Part shown: positions 57,779 to 64,000 of the stretch, one piece after another
Numbering within the stretch: the stretch's first letter is position 1
How the letters are laid out: each line of letters starts with the position of its first letter
From: Hyphomonas sp.
Lineage (GTDB): Bacteria > Pseudomonadota > Alphaproteobacteria > Caulobacterales > Hyphomonadaceae
DNA length: 64,000 nucleotides
NCBI GenBank assembly: GCA_017792365.1
Contig: CP051229.1
Location: 1,612,001 to 1,676,000, forward strand
Direction: 5' to 3'
The notes under the pieces: generated by a model
What the model saw: only the letters and a program-made list of their open reading frames with translations
Told to the model about the DNA's origin: nothing
Databases searched by the model: none
Program-made: the position numbers and the translations under genes

Positions 57779-59274
57779 CTAGCCGGCCGCCTGCGGCATC
57801 TCCGTTTCCAGTCCGGCGCGCTTGTTCTTCACCTCGCTGGAAATCTTCTCCGCGATCATCTCCGCGACCTCGGGCTGGTCGAAATACGTTGTGTGAATCA
57901 GGCTGTCCCAGGTCATGGCGTCCTCCGCCAGCTCGGCGACCGCATTGTCTTCGGTCACGCCGACGGAAAACAGGCTGGCGCGATACTTCTCGAACAGCAG
58001 CCGCGTCGCCTCGTGCGAGGCCACCCGCATCCGGTCGGCAAGATCGCCGTCCAGCACCTTCTCCTCGCATCCGTAATAGTGAGACCGCTCCGACACCTCG
58101 CCGATCCGGTTGTCGCCATCCCGCCCCATCGCAAGGCCCTTCAGTGCATTGCCCACGACGCTGTTGAGATACCCCCGCATCGCAAATTCCAGCATCACGG
58201 CGACGATGGCGCGGTAGATCACATAGACCGCCCCGAAGATCAGCGGCGCGGCGACCAGCCCGATCGCGGCGATCGTCGCGCCCATGTCGCTGATGTCCTC
58301 GATCAGGGGCGTCAGGTATTCGCCATCGTCATTGGTCCCGAACTCGGCCCCGATCGCGATCAGCAGCCCGACAATCGGCGTCCAGATCGCCGCCCGCACA
58401 CCCCAGAGGATCGCCCCGGTGCGCGAGCCCTTCAGGAGCGACCATTTCGGAAAGACCTCGACCGGCAGCGCCTCCACCCGTTGCAGGAACGCAATCGCCT
58501 CGTCATTGGGATGCCAGATCGTAAACAGCGATGGCGCATCCCGCTTCTTGCGCCCCGCCCGCCGGATGCGCGCAATCCCGCGAAACGCCAGCGGGATGAT
58601 GAACAGGATCGCAAGCCCGCTCATCAATCCGACGCCGACCAGCCCGATCACCAGCTCTTCCAGCTCCCCGCCGCCCTGGCTCACCGCCTCCGGCACCGTC
58701 CCGGGATTTTCGACCAGTTCCTCGATCTGCCCGCCGGCCGTCTCCATCTGCTCGATCGCCGCGGTCTCCGCATTCGCTGCGCCCTCCTCGCCGCGGAAGT
58801 AGAAGATGCTGAACGTGAACACGCACAGGCTCACGATCACCATCAGCAGGAAGGCCCACGCCCGAGCTTCTCCGAGCGCTTCACGATCGTCCGGAAGAAG
58901 GGCGTTCCCACCGTCGTGACGCTCGCCAGCCGGGGGCGCTTCTTCCCGGTATGCCAGTTCAGCATGCAGGCGGCGTCGTTGGCGACATTGCCGCCATGGC
59001 TATGGCCGATCACATGAACGCCCGCATGGCTCTTCGCGAGCTTGCGCGCCCGCTTCGCCAGCGCGATCGATCCCTTCTCCCGCGCGCTCGCCGAGTTCGC
59101 GCCAGTCCACAGATGCGGCACGATCTCCGAATCCACGCCGCGCGCGCGCAGGCTCGCCTGCAATTGCGACGAAAACGTCGATCCCCGCTGGAACCACTTC
59201 TCGCCGTCCAGGCCTTCCGCCGTATCTCCCGTGCCGTGCACGGTCACGACCGCGATTTTTTCTGAAGCCACCAA
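57779..59274 (-). CDS. Alpha/beta-hydrolase fused to a membrane domain (frameshifted)
   Basis: The N-terminal part (from 59274) is a lipase-like domain: IAVVTVHGTGDTAEGLDGEK, the nucleophile elbow VHVIGHSHGGNVANDAACML and VTTVGTPFF. The frame is lost at 58861-58863; one missing G (GGGG read as GGG) joins it to FLLMVIVSLCVFTFSIFYFR and a C-terminal part with four to five further membrane helices (GLMSGLAILFIIPLAF, IWTPIVGLLIAIGA, GLVAAPLIFGAVYVIYRAIV) and an acidic tail. Corrected length is 498 residues. It is a membrane-bound hydrolase of unknown substrate, similar in plan to PGAP1-like esterases. It is convergent with metW. Confidence 0.72.
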
Positions 59275-59402
59275 CCACCTCCACCCGAGGACGCCAGAAC
59301 ACTACGCCTCAAGCGGGCCGATTTCCAAGCGCTCCCCGGCCCCGGACTCGACCTTAGCGCCGCCATGTTGCACTTCTGTGCTCAAGAGGCAGCAAAGCGA
59401 CG

Positions 59403-59864
59403 ATGACGGAACCGCAATCCATCCCGCCTGTCGTCATCAACGACCGCCTGTTCGATCCGGACAGATGCTTGATCTACACCCCGAATGAAGGGGCGACCGG
59501 CGTCTCCGAACCCGCCTGCCGCATCCTCACCGACCTCGTCCGCCAGGCGGGCAAGCCGCTCGCATCCGGCCGCCTCGCCATCGCCGCAAGGTCCTCAGCG
59601 CCGCCGGCGAACGACGAAGTGGCGCTCACCATCGCCGAGCTCAACCGCATATTGGGCCCGCGCTACGCCAACACGCCGTGTATCGAGGTGCTCGATGGCG
59701 CAGGCTATGCGCTCGACCCCGCAGCCCTCGCCAACCAGCCGCCGCCGGACGACCCGCGTTACCGCCCCAGACCCTTTCTGCACCGGCCGGCCACCTGGGG
59801 CGCCGTCATCGCCCTGGTGCTGGCGCTGGCGGCCTTCTCCTTCGCCGTATCCAGCGTCTCCTGA
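59403..59864 (+). CDS. Short membrane-anchored winged-helix (ToxR/CadC-like) protein
   Basis: The 153-residue product has an OmpR-type winged-helix pattern: INDRLFDPDRCLIYTPNEGA, EPACRILTDLVRQAGKPLAS, VALTIAELNRILGPRYANTP and IEVLDGAGYALDP, where the last part matches the family hairpin (TV-G-GY). A Pro-rich stretch leads to one membrane helix (GAVIALVLALAAFSFAVSSV) that ends the protein. ToxR/CadC proteins have the same order but usually with a large periplasmic sensor, which is absent here. It could be a DNA-binding protein tied to the membrane. The homology is by pattern only. Confidence 0.6.
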   Translation: MTEPQSIPPVVINDRLFDPDRCLIYTPNEGATGVSEPACRILTDLVRQAGKPLASGRLAIAARSSAPPANDEVALTIAELNRILGPRYANTPCIEVLDGAGYALDPAALANQPPPDDPRYRPRPFLHRPATWGAVIALVLALAAFSFAVSSVS

Positions 59865-59984
59865 CGCCGCCCGCCGGATACAACTCGGCCCGCGCGCAGC
59901 GCCGCCCGAAGGCGACCCGCGGCGGGCCGGTCAGGCGACGCCGGAAATCCGGCGCCGCAACGTCGAAGACCTGTCTTTACAGGC

Positions 59985-60329
59985 CTAGTTGGTCAGCGCG
60001 GCTTCGTCTTTCTCGCCGGTGCGGATGCGCGTCACCGAGCCAAGGTCGTAGACGAAGATCTTGCCGTCGCCGATCTTGTCGGTGTTGGCGGCGCTGCGGA
60101 TGGCCTCGACAACGTTCTCAACGACGCCATCGCCAACCGCCACATCGATCTTCACCTTCGGCAGCAGCTTCACTTCGTACTCGGCGCCCCGATAGACCTC
60201 GGTCTTGCCCTGCTGGCGGCCATAGCCGCGCACTTCCGAAACGGTGACGCCTGAAGCGCCCGCGGCCGTCACAGCGTCAAGAACCGCATCCAGCCGGCTC
60301 GGTTTGAATACAGCGGTGATGAATTTCAT
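59985..60329 (-). CDS. glnB: PII nitrogen regulatory protein
   Basis: PII proteins sense 2-oxoglutarate and ATP/ADP and steer nitrogen metabolism. The 114-residue protein begins MKFITAVFKPSRLDAVLDAV, has the T-loop with the uridylylation tyrosine Y51 in YRGAEYEVKLLPKVK and the C-terminal GDGKIFVYDLGSVTRIRTGE. GlnB and GlnK cannot be told apart safely by sequence. Neither glnA nor amtB lies nearby: the upstream gene is a methyltransferase and downstream lies a convergent winged-helix gene. The promoter must be in the 69 bases upstream. Confidence 0.94.
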   Translation of the reverse strand: MKFITAVFKPSRLDAVLDAVTAAGASGVTVSEVRGYGRQQGKTEVYRGAEYEVKLLPKVKIDVAVGDGVVENVVEAIRSAANTDKIGDGKIFVYDLGSVTRIRTGEKDEAALTN

Positions 60330-60398
60330 GGTCTGGTCTCCAAGGCTTGGGGCGCTTGTCCCGCGCCGCAGATGAATAACTTACTCGACTTACACACC

Positions 60399-61154
60399 TT
60401 ATGTAACGTCAGTGCCCTTCCTGTCAACGGGCGGCGTTGAAAACCTTGCCTCTGCCGGGGCAGTTCCCTTGACTTTCAAGCCACTAGCCGCTCCGGGGTC
60501 GGCGTATACGCGTTTGATGGCCTCCACCATCAGCACGCCGCTGAAGCCGCGCCAGCCCCAGCGACCGATATTTTCCCATGCCTCCCCGGCCGACGTGATG
60601 ACCCCGAGCCCGATTGGCGGCGCAAATAACGCTCTTGCAGAAGCTGTCGGCTGGTAAAACCCCGCCTCCAGCAACCGCATGAGCTGACGCCGCGAATATG
60701 AACGCCCATGGCCCATCGGAGTCGACTCTCTAAGGGCCCACATTCCTCTCCGATTGGCGACAATGACTAGAATCCGTGCTTCCGGCGCCGCAACCCGCCA
60801 AAGTTCACGCATCAGCCGCTGCGGGCTGTCCGCCTCCTCCAGCCCGTGGGCGACGATGATCCGGTCGAACATCGCGTCAGGAAACGGCATGCGCTCATCC
60901 TCGACATGTACCGACCCGTTCGCGGCGTCCTCCGGCCACGGCTGCGCGCCCTGCGTCTCCGGCATCGCCGACAGCACGCGCCGCGCCCCGCCGCGAAACG
61001 GCGCCAGCAGCGGCCCCGCATAGCCAAACCCCAGCACATCCAGCCCATCAGCGTCCGGCCACAGCGTCCCGATCCGCGCCGCGATGCGCTCCGCCGCCAT
61101 CCGCCCCAGGGGCGAAGCATAGAACGCAGCCATCTTTTCGACTTCCAGCCGCAT
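60399..61154 (-). CDS. SAM-dependent methyltransferase-like protein
   Basis: The 251-residue product has a class I methyltransferase core: LDVLGFGYAGPLLAPFRGGA as a modified glycine loop, then MPFPDAMFDRIIVAHGLEEA for the acidic and post-I motifs, and RRGMWALRESTPMGHGRSYS with RQLMRLLEAGFYQPTASARAL behind it. It is divergent from gloB with about 100 bases between starts, a pairing I associate with alphaproteobacteria. The methyl acceptor is unknown. Together with its PII neighbour it forms a minus-strand pair, but no operon is certain. Confidence 0.85.
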   Translation of the reverse strand: MRLEVEKMAAFYASPLGRMAAERIAARIGTLWPDADGLDVLGFGYAGPLLAPFRGGARRVLSAMPETQGAQPWPEDAANGSVHVEDERMPFPDAMFDRIIVAHGLEEADSPQRLMRELWRVAAPEARILVIVANRRGMWALRESTPMGHGRSYSRRQLMRLLEAGFYQPTASARALFAPPIGLGVITSAGEAWENIGRWGWRGFSGVLMVEAIKRVYADPGAASGLKVKGTAPAEARFSTPPVDRKGTDVT

Positions 61155-61256
61155 TCCGGCAGATGCTCCCTAGCGTCAACGAAACCTTGTCATCGGATGC
61201 GGCCTCAGTCAGCCTTGTCCCCAGTATAGCGCGTACGCCGAGTGAAAGGACATGCC

Positions 61257-62021
61257 GTGAGCGAACCGATCATCCACATGTTCCCCTGCCTGACAGACAA
61301 TTACGGCTTCCTGATCCACGACCCCGCTTCCGGCGAGACGGCCTGCATCGACACGCCCGACGCCGACAAGATCCTGGCGGAGGCCAAGGCCCGCAACTGG
61401 CGCATCACCCAGATCTGGAACACGCACTGGCATCCCGACCACGCCGGCGGCAACGAGAAGATCAAGGCCGAGACCGGCTGCCACATCACCGCCCCGGCCG
61501 GCGAGGTCGAACGCATCGCCATCTTCGACCGCACCGTCTCCCAGGGCGACACCGTCAGGCTCGGCGCGATCGAGGTCCGCGTGCTCGACACGCCGGGCCA
61601 CACCGGCCACATTGTCTACTACATCCCGTCCATCTCGACCGCGTTCGTCGGCGACACGCTGTTTGCGCTCGGCTGCGGCCGCCTGTTCGAAGGCACAGCC
61701 GACCAGATGTGGACCAGCCTCTCCAAGCTGCGCGGCCTGCCGGACGACACGACCATCTACTGCGCCCACGAATACACCGCCGCCAACGCAGCCTTCGCGC
61801 TCAGCGTCGATCCCGACAACGCCGCGCTCATCGACTACGCAGAAGACGTCAAGCAGAAACGCTCAAGGAACGTCCCCACCGTCCCCACCACCATCGCGAA
61901 GGAGAAAGCCGCCAACCCCTTCCTGCGCGCCGACATCCTCCCCTTCCAGAAAGCGATGGGCCACGCCGGCGACGCCGTCGCAACCTTCGCCGAGGTCCGC
62001 AAGCGCAAGGACAATTTCTGA
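61257..62021 (+). CDS. gloB: Hydroxyacylglutathione hydrolase (glyoxalase II)
   Basis: GloB hydrolyses S-lactoylglutathione in methylglyoxal detoxification. The 254-residue protein is a metallo-beta-lactamase-fold enzyme: IHMFPCLTDNYGFLIHDPAS, the metal-binding THWHPDHAGG, LDTPGHTGHIVYYIP, AFVGDTLFALGCGRLFEGTA, and CAHEYTAANAAFAL. The start is GTG 61257, six bases after AAAGGA; the GTG at 61242 would lengthen it by five residues and lacks a ribosome site. The cupin gene overlaps its stop by one base (TGATG). Confidence 0.95.
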   Translation: MSEPIIHMFPCLTDNYGFLIHDPASGETACIDTPDADKILAEAKARNWRITQIWNTHWHPDHAGGNEKIKAETGCHITAPAGEVERIAIFDRTVSQGDTVRLGAIEVRVLDTPGHTGHIVYYIPSISTAFVGDTLFALGCGRLFEGTADQMWTSLSKLRGLPDDTTIYCAHEYTAANAAFALSVDPDNAALIDYAEDVKQKRSRNVPTVPTTIAKEKAANPFLRADILPFQKAMGHAGDAVATFAEVRKRKDNF

Positions 62022-62470
62022 TGCAGGCGATGTCGGCCGAAGAGGTGATCGCCGCCCTCGGCCTCAAGCCCCATCCCGAGGGCGGCTGCTACCTCGAAAC
62101 CCACCGCATTGAAGCTGCGCACGGCGACCGCTCTCCCGGCACCGCGATCTATTATCTCCTCGCCCGCGGCGAGCGCTCCCACTGGCACCGCATCGACGCC
62201 ACGGAAATCTGGCATCACTACGCCGGCGCCCCGCTGGTCCTGTCGATCGCCAGCGAGGGCGAGACCGTCTCCCACACGCTCGGCCCCGATCTCACCGCAG
62301 GCCACCGCCCGCAGGCCGTCGTACCGCCCCACTCCTGGCAAAGCGCACACTCGCTCGGAGACTGGACCCTGTGCGGCTGCACAGTCTCCCCGGGCTTCGA
62401 ATTCTCATCGTTTGAAATGGCCCCGCCAGACTTCAGTCCGGCAAACTCCCGCCCACCCGGCGCAAACTAG
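62021..62470 (+). CDS. Cupin (DUF985) family protein
   Basis: The 149-residue product is a single-domain cupin of the DUF985 type: EVIAALGLKPHPEGGCYLET, IYYLLARGERSHWHRIDATE, IWHHYAGAPLVLSI and the closing VSPGFEFSSFEMAPP. The His pattern HWH could bind a metal. Family members have poorly known activities, for example as epimerase-like or regulatory proteins. The ATG shares one base with the gloB stop, so translation is coupled. Confidence 0.92.
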   Translation: MQAMSAEEVIAALGLKPHPEGGCYLETHRIEAAHGDRSPGTAIYYLLARGERSHWHRIDATEIWHHYAGAPLVLSIASEGETVSHTLGPDLTAGHRPQAVVPPHSWQSAHSLGDWTLCGCTVSPGFEFSSFEMAPPDFSPANSRPPGAN

Positions 62471-62496
62471 CACAAGCCTTCAAGCACGGCACAAAA

Positions 62497-62556
62497 GCGG
62501 ACCAGAAAGGTCCGCGTCCCCGGCGCCGAGCCAAAGGCGAGGGAATCCAGCCGGGG
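62497..62556. repeat. REP-like palindromic element after the cupin gene
   Basis: Two adjacent inverted repeats: GCGGACC (62497-62503) with GGTCCGC (62509-62515) around AGAAA, and CCCCGGC (62518-62524) with GCCGGGG (62550-62556) around a 25-base centre that holds CCAAAGG. The plan, nested GC-rich arms around an AAA-containing core, is like the element at 44119. It separates two convergent genes and may help end transcription from both sides. Confidence 0.55.
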
Positions 62557-62595
62557 CCCAGAAACAAAAAAAGAGAAGAAACCCAGGCGCAGACC

Positions 62596-63387
62596 CTACT
62601 CGGTCATCGCCTGCGCAATGGCGTCAGAAGACGGACGACCGGCATAACCTTCATCGGGATCGACACCCAGCACCAGCTCGCCATCAGAGAACGTCACCGT
62701 CGGCTCTTCCATGCGCACCATGCGGATCGAGTGCAGCTCGCGCACCGCATCGCCAGACCGCTCAACGCCAATCCGCGTCACCAGCAGCGCGTCAGACGCC
62801 CACCGCTCGTCTTGCGCAAAGGCGCCAGACCCGAACACCGTCACGTCATGACCCGCCATCGCCGACAATTGCTCGCGCAGATCCTCGACCGTCTCGGTCA
62901 GCGACAGGGTCATCGCAGGCGCATCCAGCGGCGATGCGGCAGCAGCCGGGGCCGCAGGCGCGCCATCCTTATTGCCGACATAGGAGATCACATTGCCGAG
63001 CTCGGTCACCCGCAGCATCAGCTCACCGGAATCCGACCGCAGGAACGCATCTCCGCGCTGCGCCGTCGTCGACTGCAGCGCCATCACTTCCGGATCATCC
63101 TCGAACTTCATCAGGACGTCTTCGCCGCTCCGGTCCAGCACGAACGTGCGCTGGGTTGCGGTGTCCTGATACCGGTTGATTTTCGGAGCCGCGCGGCGTG
63201 AAGACGAGAACGACTGCGTCGCAGCGTCCGGACGATCTGCAACCGGCGGCGCCTGACGCGCCTGCTGTGCAGAGGCCGGGGCGCTCAGCGCCAACGCGCC
63301 CGCCGCCAGCACGCTGGCGACGCCGGACATGAGGCACAACGAGCGGGCCCCGCGGACCCCGGTAGTATGTCTCGAACTCAATTTCAT
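62596..63387 (-). CDS. DUF4908 secreted protein
   Basis: The protein of about 263 residues has a signal peptide (SLCLMSGVASVLAAGALALS, then APASAQ) and the DUF4908 pattern: RYQDTATQRTFVLDRSGEDV, LMKFEDDPEVMALQSTTAQR, GDAFLRSDSGELMLRVTELG and NVISYVGNKDG. Members are known mainly in Caulobacterales and Hyphomonadaceae; function is unknown. The start is taken at ATG 63387; an earlier in-frame ATG at 63489 would add 34 residues and is less likely. Convergent with the cupin gene across the REP-like element. Confidence 0.85.
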   Translation of the reverse strand: MKLSSRHTTGVRGARSLCLMSGVASVLAAGALALSAPASAQQARQAPPVADRPDAATQSFSSSRRAAPKINRYQDTATQRTFVLDRSGEDVLMKFEDDPEVMALQSTTAQRGDAFLRSDSGELMLRVTELGNVISYVGNKDGAPAAPAAAASPLDAPAMTLSLTETVEDLREQLSAMAGHDVTVFGSGAFAQDERWASDALLVTRIGVERSGDAVRELHSIRMVRMEEPTVTFSDGELVLGVDPDEGYAGRPSSDAIAQAMTE

Positions 63388-63504
63388 CCCCGCCAGAAAA
63401 CACCCCGACTGGGGCAGATTTTTGTCCGAAATCTGCGTCCCGCAGCACACATTGAGGTCAATCAGTGCACACCGCAAGCCCCGTTTCATGGGCGATAACG
63501 GCCA

Positions 63505-64000
63505 TTACCCCGCGATGAACTGACCGCCGTTGGCAGTCAGCGTCGACCCCGTGATGAAGCCGCCATCCTCGCCCGCCAGGAAGGACACGCAGCCGGCGAT
63601 TTCCGTAGCCGTGCCCAGTCTCCCTACGGGAATCGTCGCGATGATGCCTTCCAGAACTTTCTCGGGCACCGCCTGCACCATCTCGGTGTCGATATAGCCC
63701 GGGCACACCGTGTTGACCGTGATCCCCTTCTTCGCGCTCTCCTGCGCCAGCGCCTTGGTGAACCCGATCAGGCCGGCCTTGGCGGCGGAATAATTCACCT
63801 GCCCGATCTGCCCCTTCTGGCCGTTGATCGACGAGATGTTGACGATCCGCCCGAAGCCGCGCTCGCGCATCCCTTCGATGGTCAGGCGGCACAGGTTGAA
63901 CGCTGACGTTAGGTCAACGCGGATCACCTCGTCCCATTGCTCTCTGGTCATCCGGTGCAGCGTCGCATCGCGCGTGATCCCGGCATTGTTCACCAGCACG
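63505..64000 (-). CDS. phaB: Acetoacetyl-CoA reductase PhaB, partial (start outside window)
   Basis: NADPH-dependent reductase that supplies 3-hydroxybutyryl-CoA for polyhydroxybutyrate. The visible 164 residues lack the N-terminal Rossmann start, which lies right of the window. The part shows LVNNAGITRDATLHRMTREQ, IVNISSINGQKGQIGQVNYS with the catalytic Ser and Tyr (VNYSAAKAGLIGFTKALAQE, YxxxK), and ends VSFLAGEDGGFITGSTLTAN GGQFIAG. The QIGQVNYSAAK region and the length of the C-terminal part fit PhaB/FabG; PhaB is preferred by the INGQKGQ-GQVNYSAAKAG pattern. Confidence 0.9.
   Translation of the reverse strand, partial: VLVNNAGITRDATLHRMTREQWDEVIRVDLTSAFNLCRLTIEGMRERGFGRIVNISSINGQKGQIGQVNYSAAKAGLIGFTKALAQESAKKGITVNTVCPGYIDTEMVQAVPEKVLEGIIATIPVGRLGTATEIAGCVSFLAGEDGGFITGSTLTANGGQFIAG

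Overview
The window looks like a high-GC alphaproteobacterial chromosome segment, most likely Caulobacterales/Hyphomonadaceae (dimorphic, flagellated, marine-type). The evidence is a complete ctrA gene with a promoter region rich in GANTC (CcrM methylation) sites and TTAACC half-sites, a chpT phosphotransferase gene, fliI-fliJ, metXW, a DUF4908 protein and many UrcA/DUF3617/DUF6265-type secreted proteins. I see no tRNA, rRNA, CRISPR array, insertion sequence or prophage; the single 'holin family' protein is an ordinary chromosomal membrane protein.

Layout. 1-5.6 kb: end of an FlhG-like ATPase, a secreted S9 peptidase, a 59-residue membrane protein, fliJ-fliI (minus strand) diverging from ctrA. 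5.6-9.4 kb: DUF4112 membrane protein, two lipoprotein hydrolases (DUF3089; PI-PLC-like) and a VOC protein. 9.4-11.9 kb: chpT, a degenerate Hpt-like gene, a CheY-like gene and cheR, the signalling cluster that should feed CtrA and motility. 12-17.5 kb: the ydbH-ynbE-ydbL envelope lipid operon and an M23 peptidase. 18-25 kb: TetR/EmrAB efflux unit, small membrane protein, clpB. 25-36 kb: small secreted proteins, LysR regulator, 3-hydroxyacyl-CoA dehydrogenase, P450, TlpA-like protein, enoyl-CoA hydratase, TspO, and a two-gene molybdenum hydroxylase. 36-42 kb: a four-module thioredoxin/cytochrome c/copper monooxygenase/EF-hand protein, a BLUF photoreceptor, and two tandem secreted paralogues. 42-58 kb: conserved amino-acid and envelope genes (tlpA, argH-lptM-lysA, TIGR02302, phosphoribosyltransferase, zinc-ribbon protein, ftsEX-ydcF-plsC, chorismate mutase-like-hisC-tyrA, metXW). 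58-64 kb: a membrane-fused hydrolase, a tiny membrane winged-helix protein, a PII protein, methyltransferase/gloB/cupin, DUF4908, and the start-less end of phaB.

Coherent units: CtrA and ChpT tie cell cycle to flagellar genes; FtsEX, TIGR02302, PlsC, M23 and YdbH-YnbE-YdbL are envelope functions; argH, lysA, hisC, tyrA, metXW are biosynthetic.

A major caution: at least 13 genes, many of them conserved housekeeping genes, carry 1- or 2-base indels (18 events by my reading), mostly losses of one base inside short G, C or A runs. Genes that should be whole (fliI, argH, ftsE, hisC and others) are broken in the raw sequence. Sequencing or assembly error is the simplest explanation, so I annotate these as whole genes and give the indel positions. 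No clearly new multi-gene system is evident; the best leads are the four-module oxidoreductase at 36.4-38.4 kb with its molybdenum hydroxylase neighbour, the His-less Hpt-like protein beside chpT, and the tandem secreted family at 39.3-41.6 kb.
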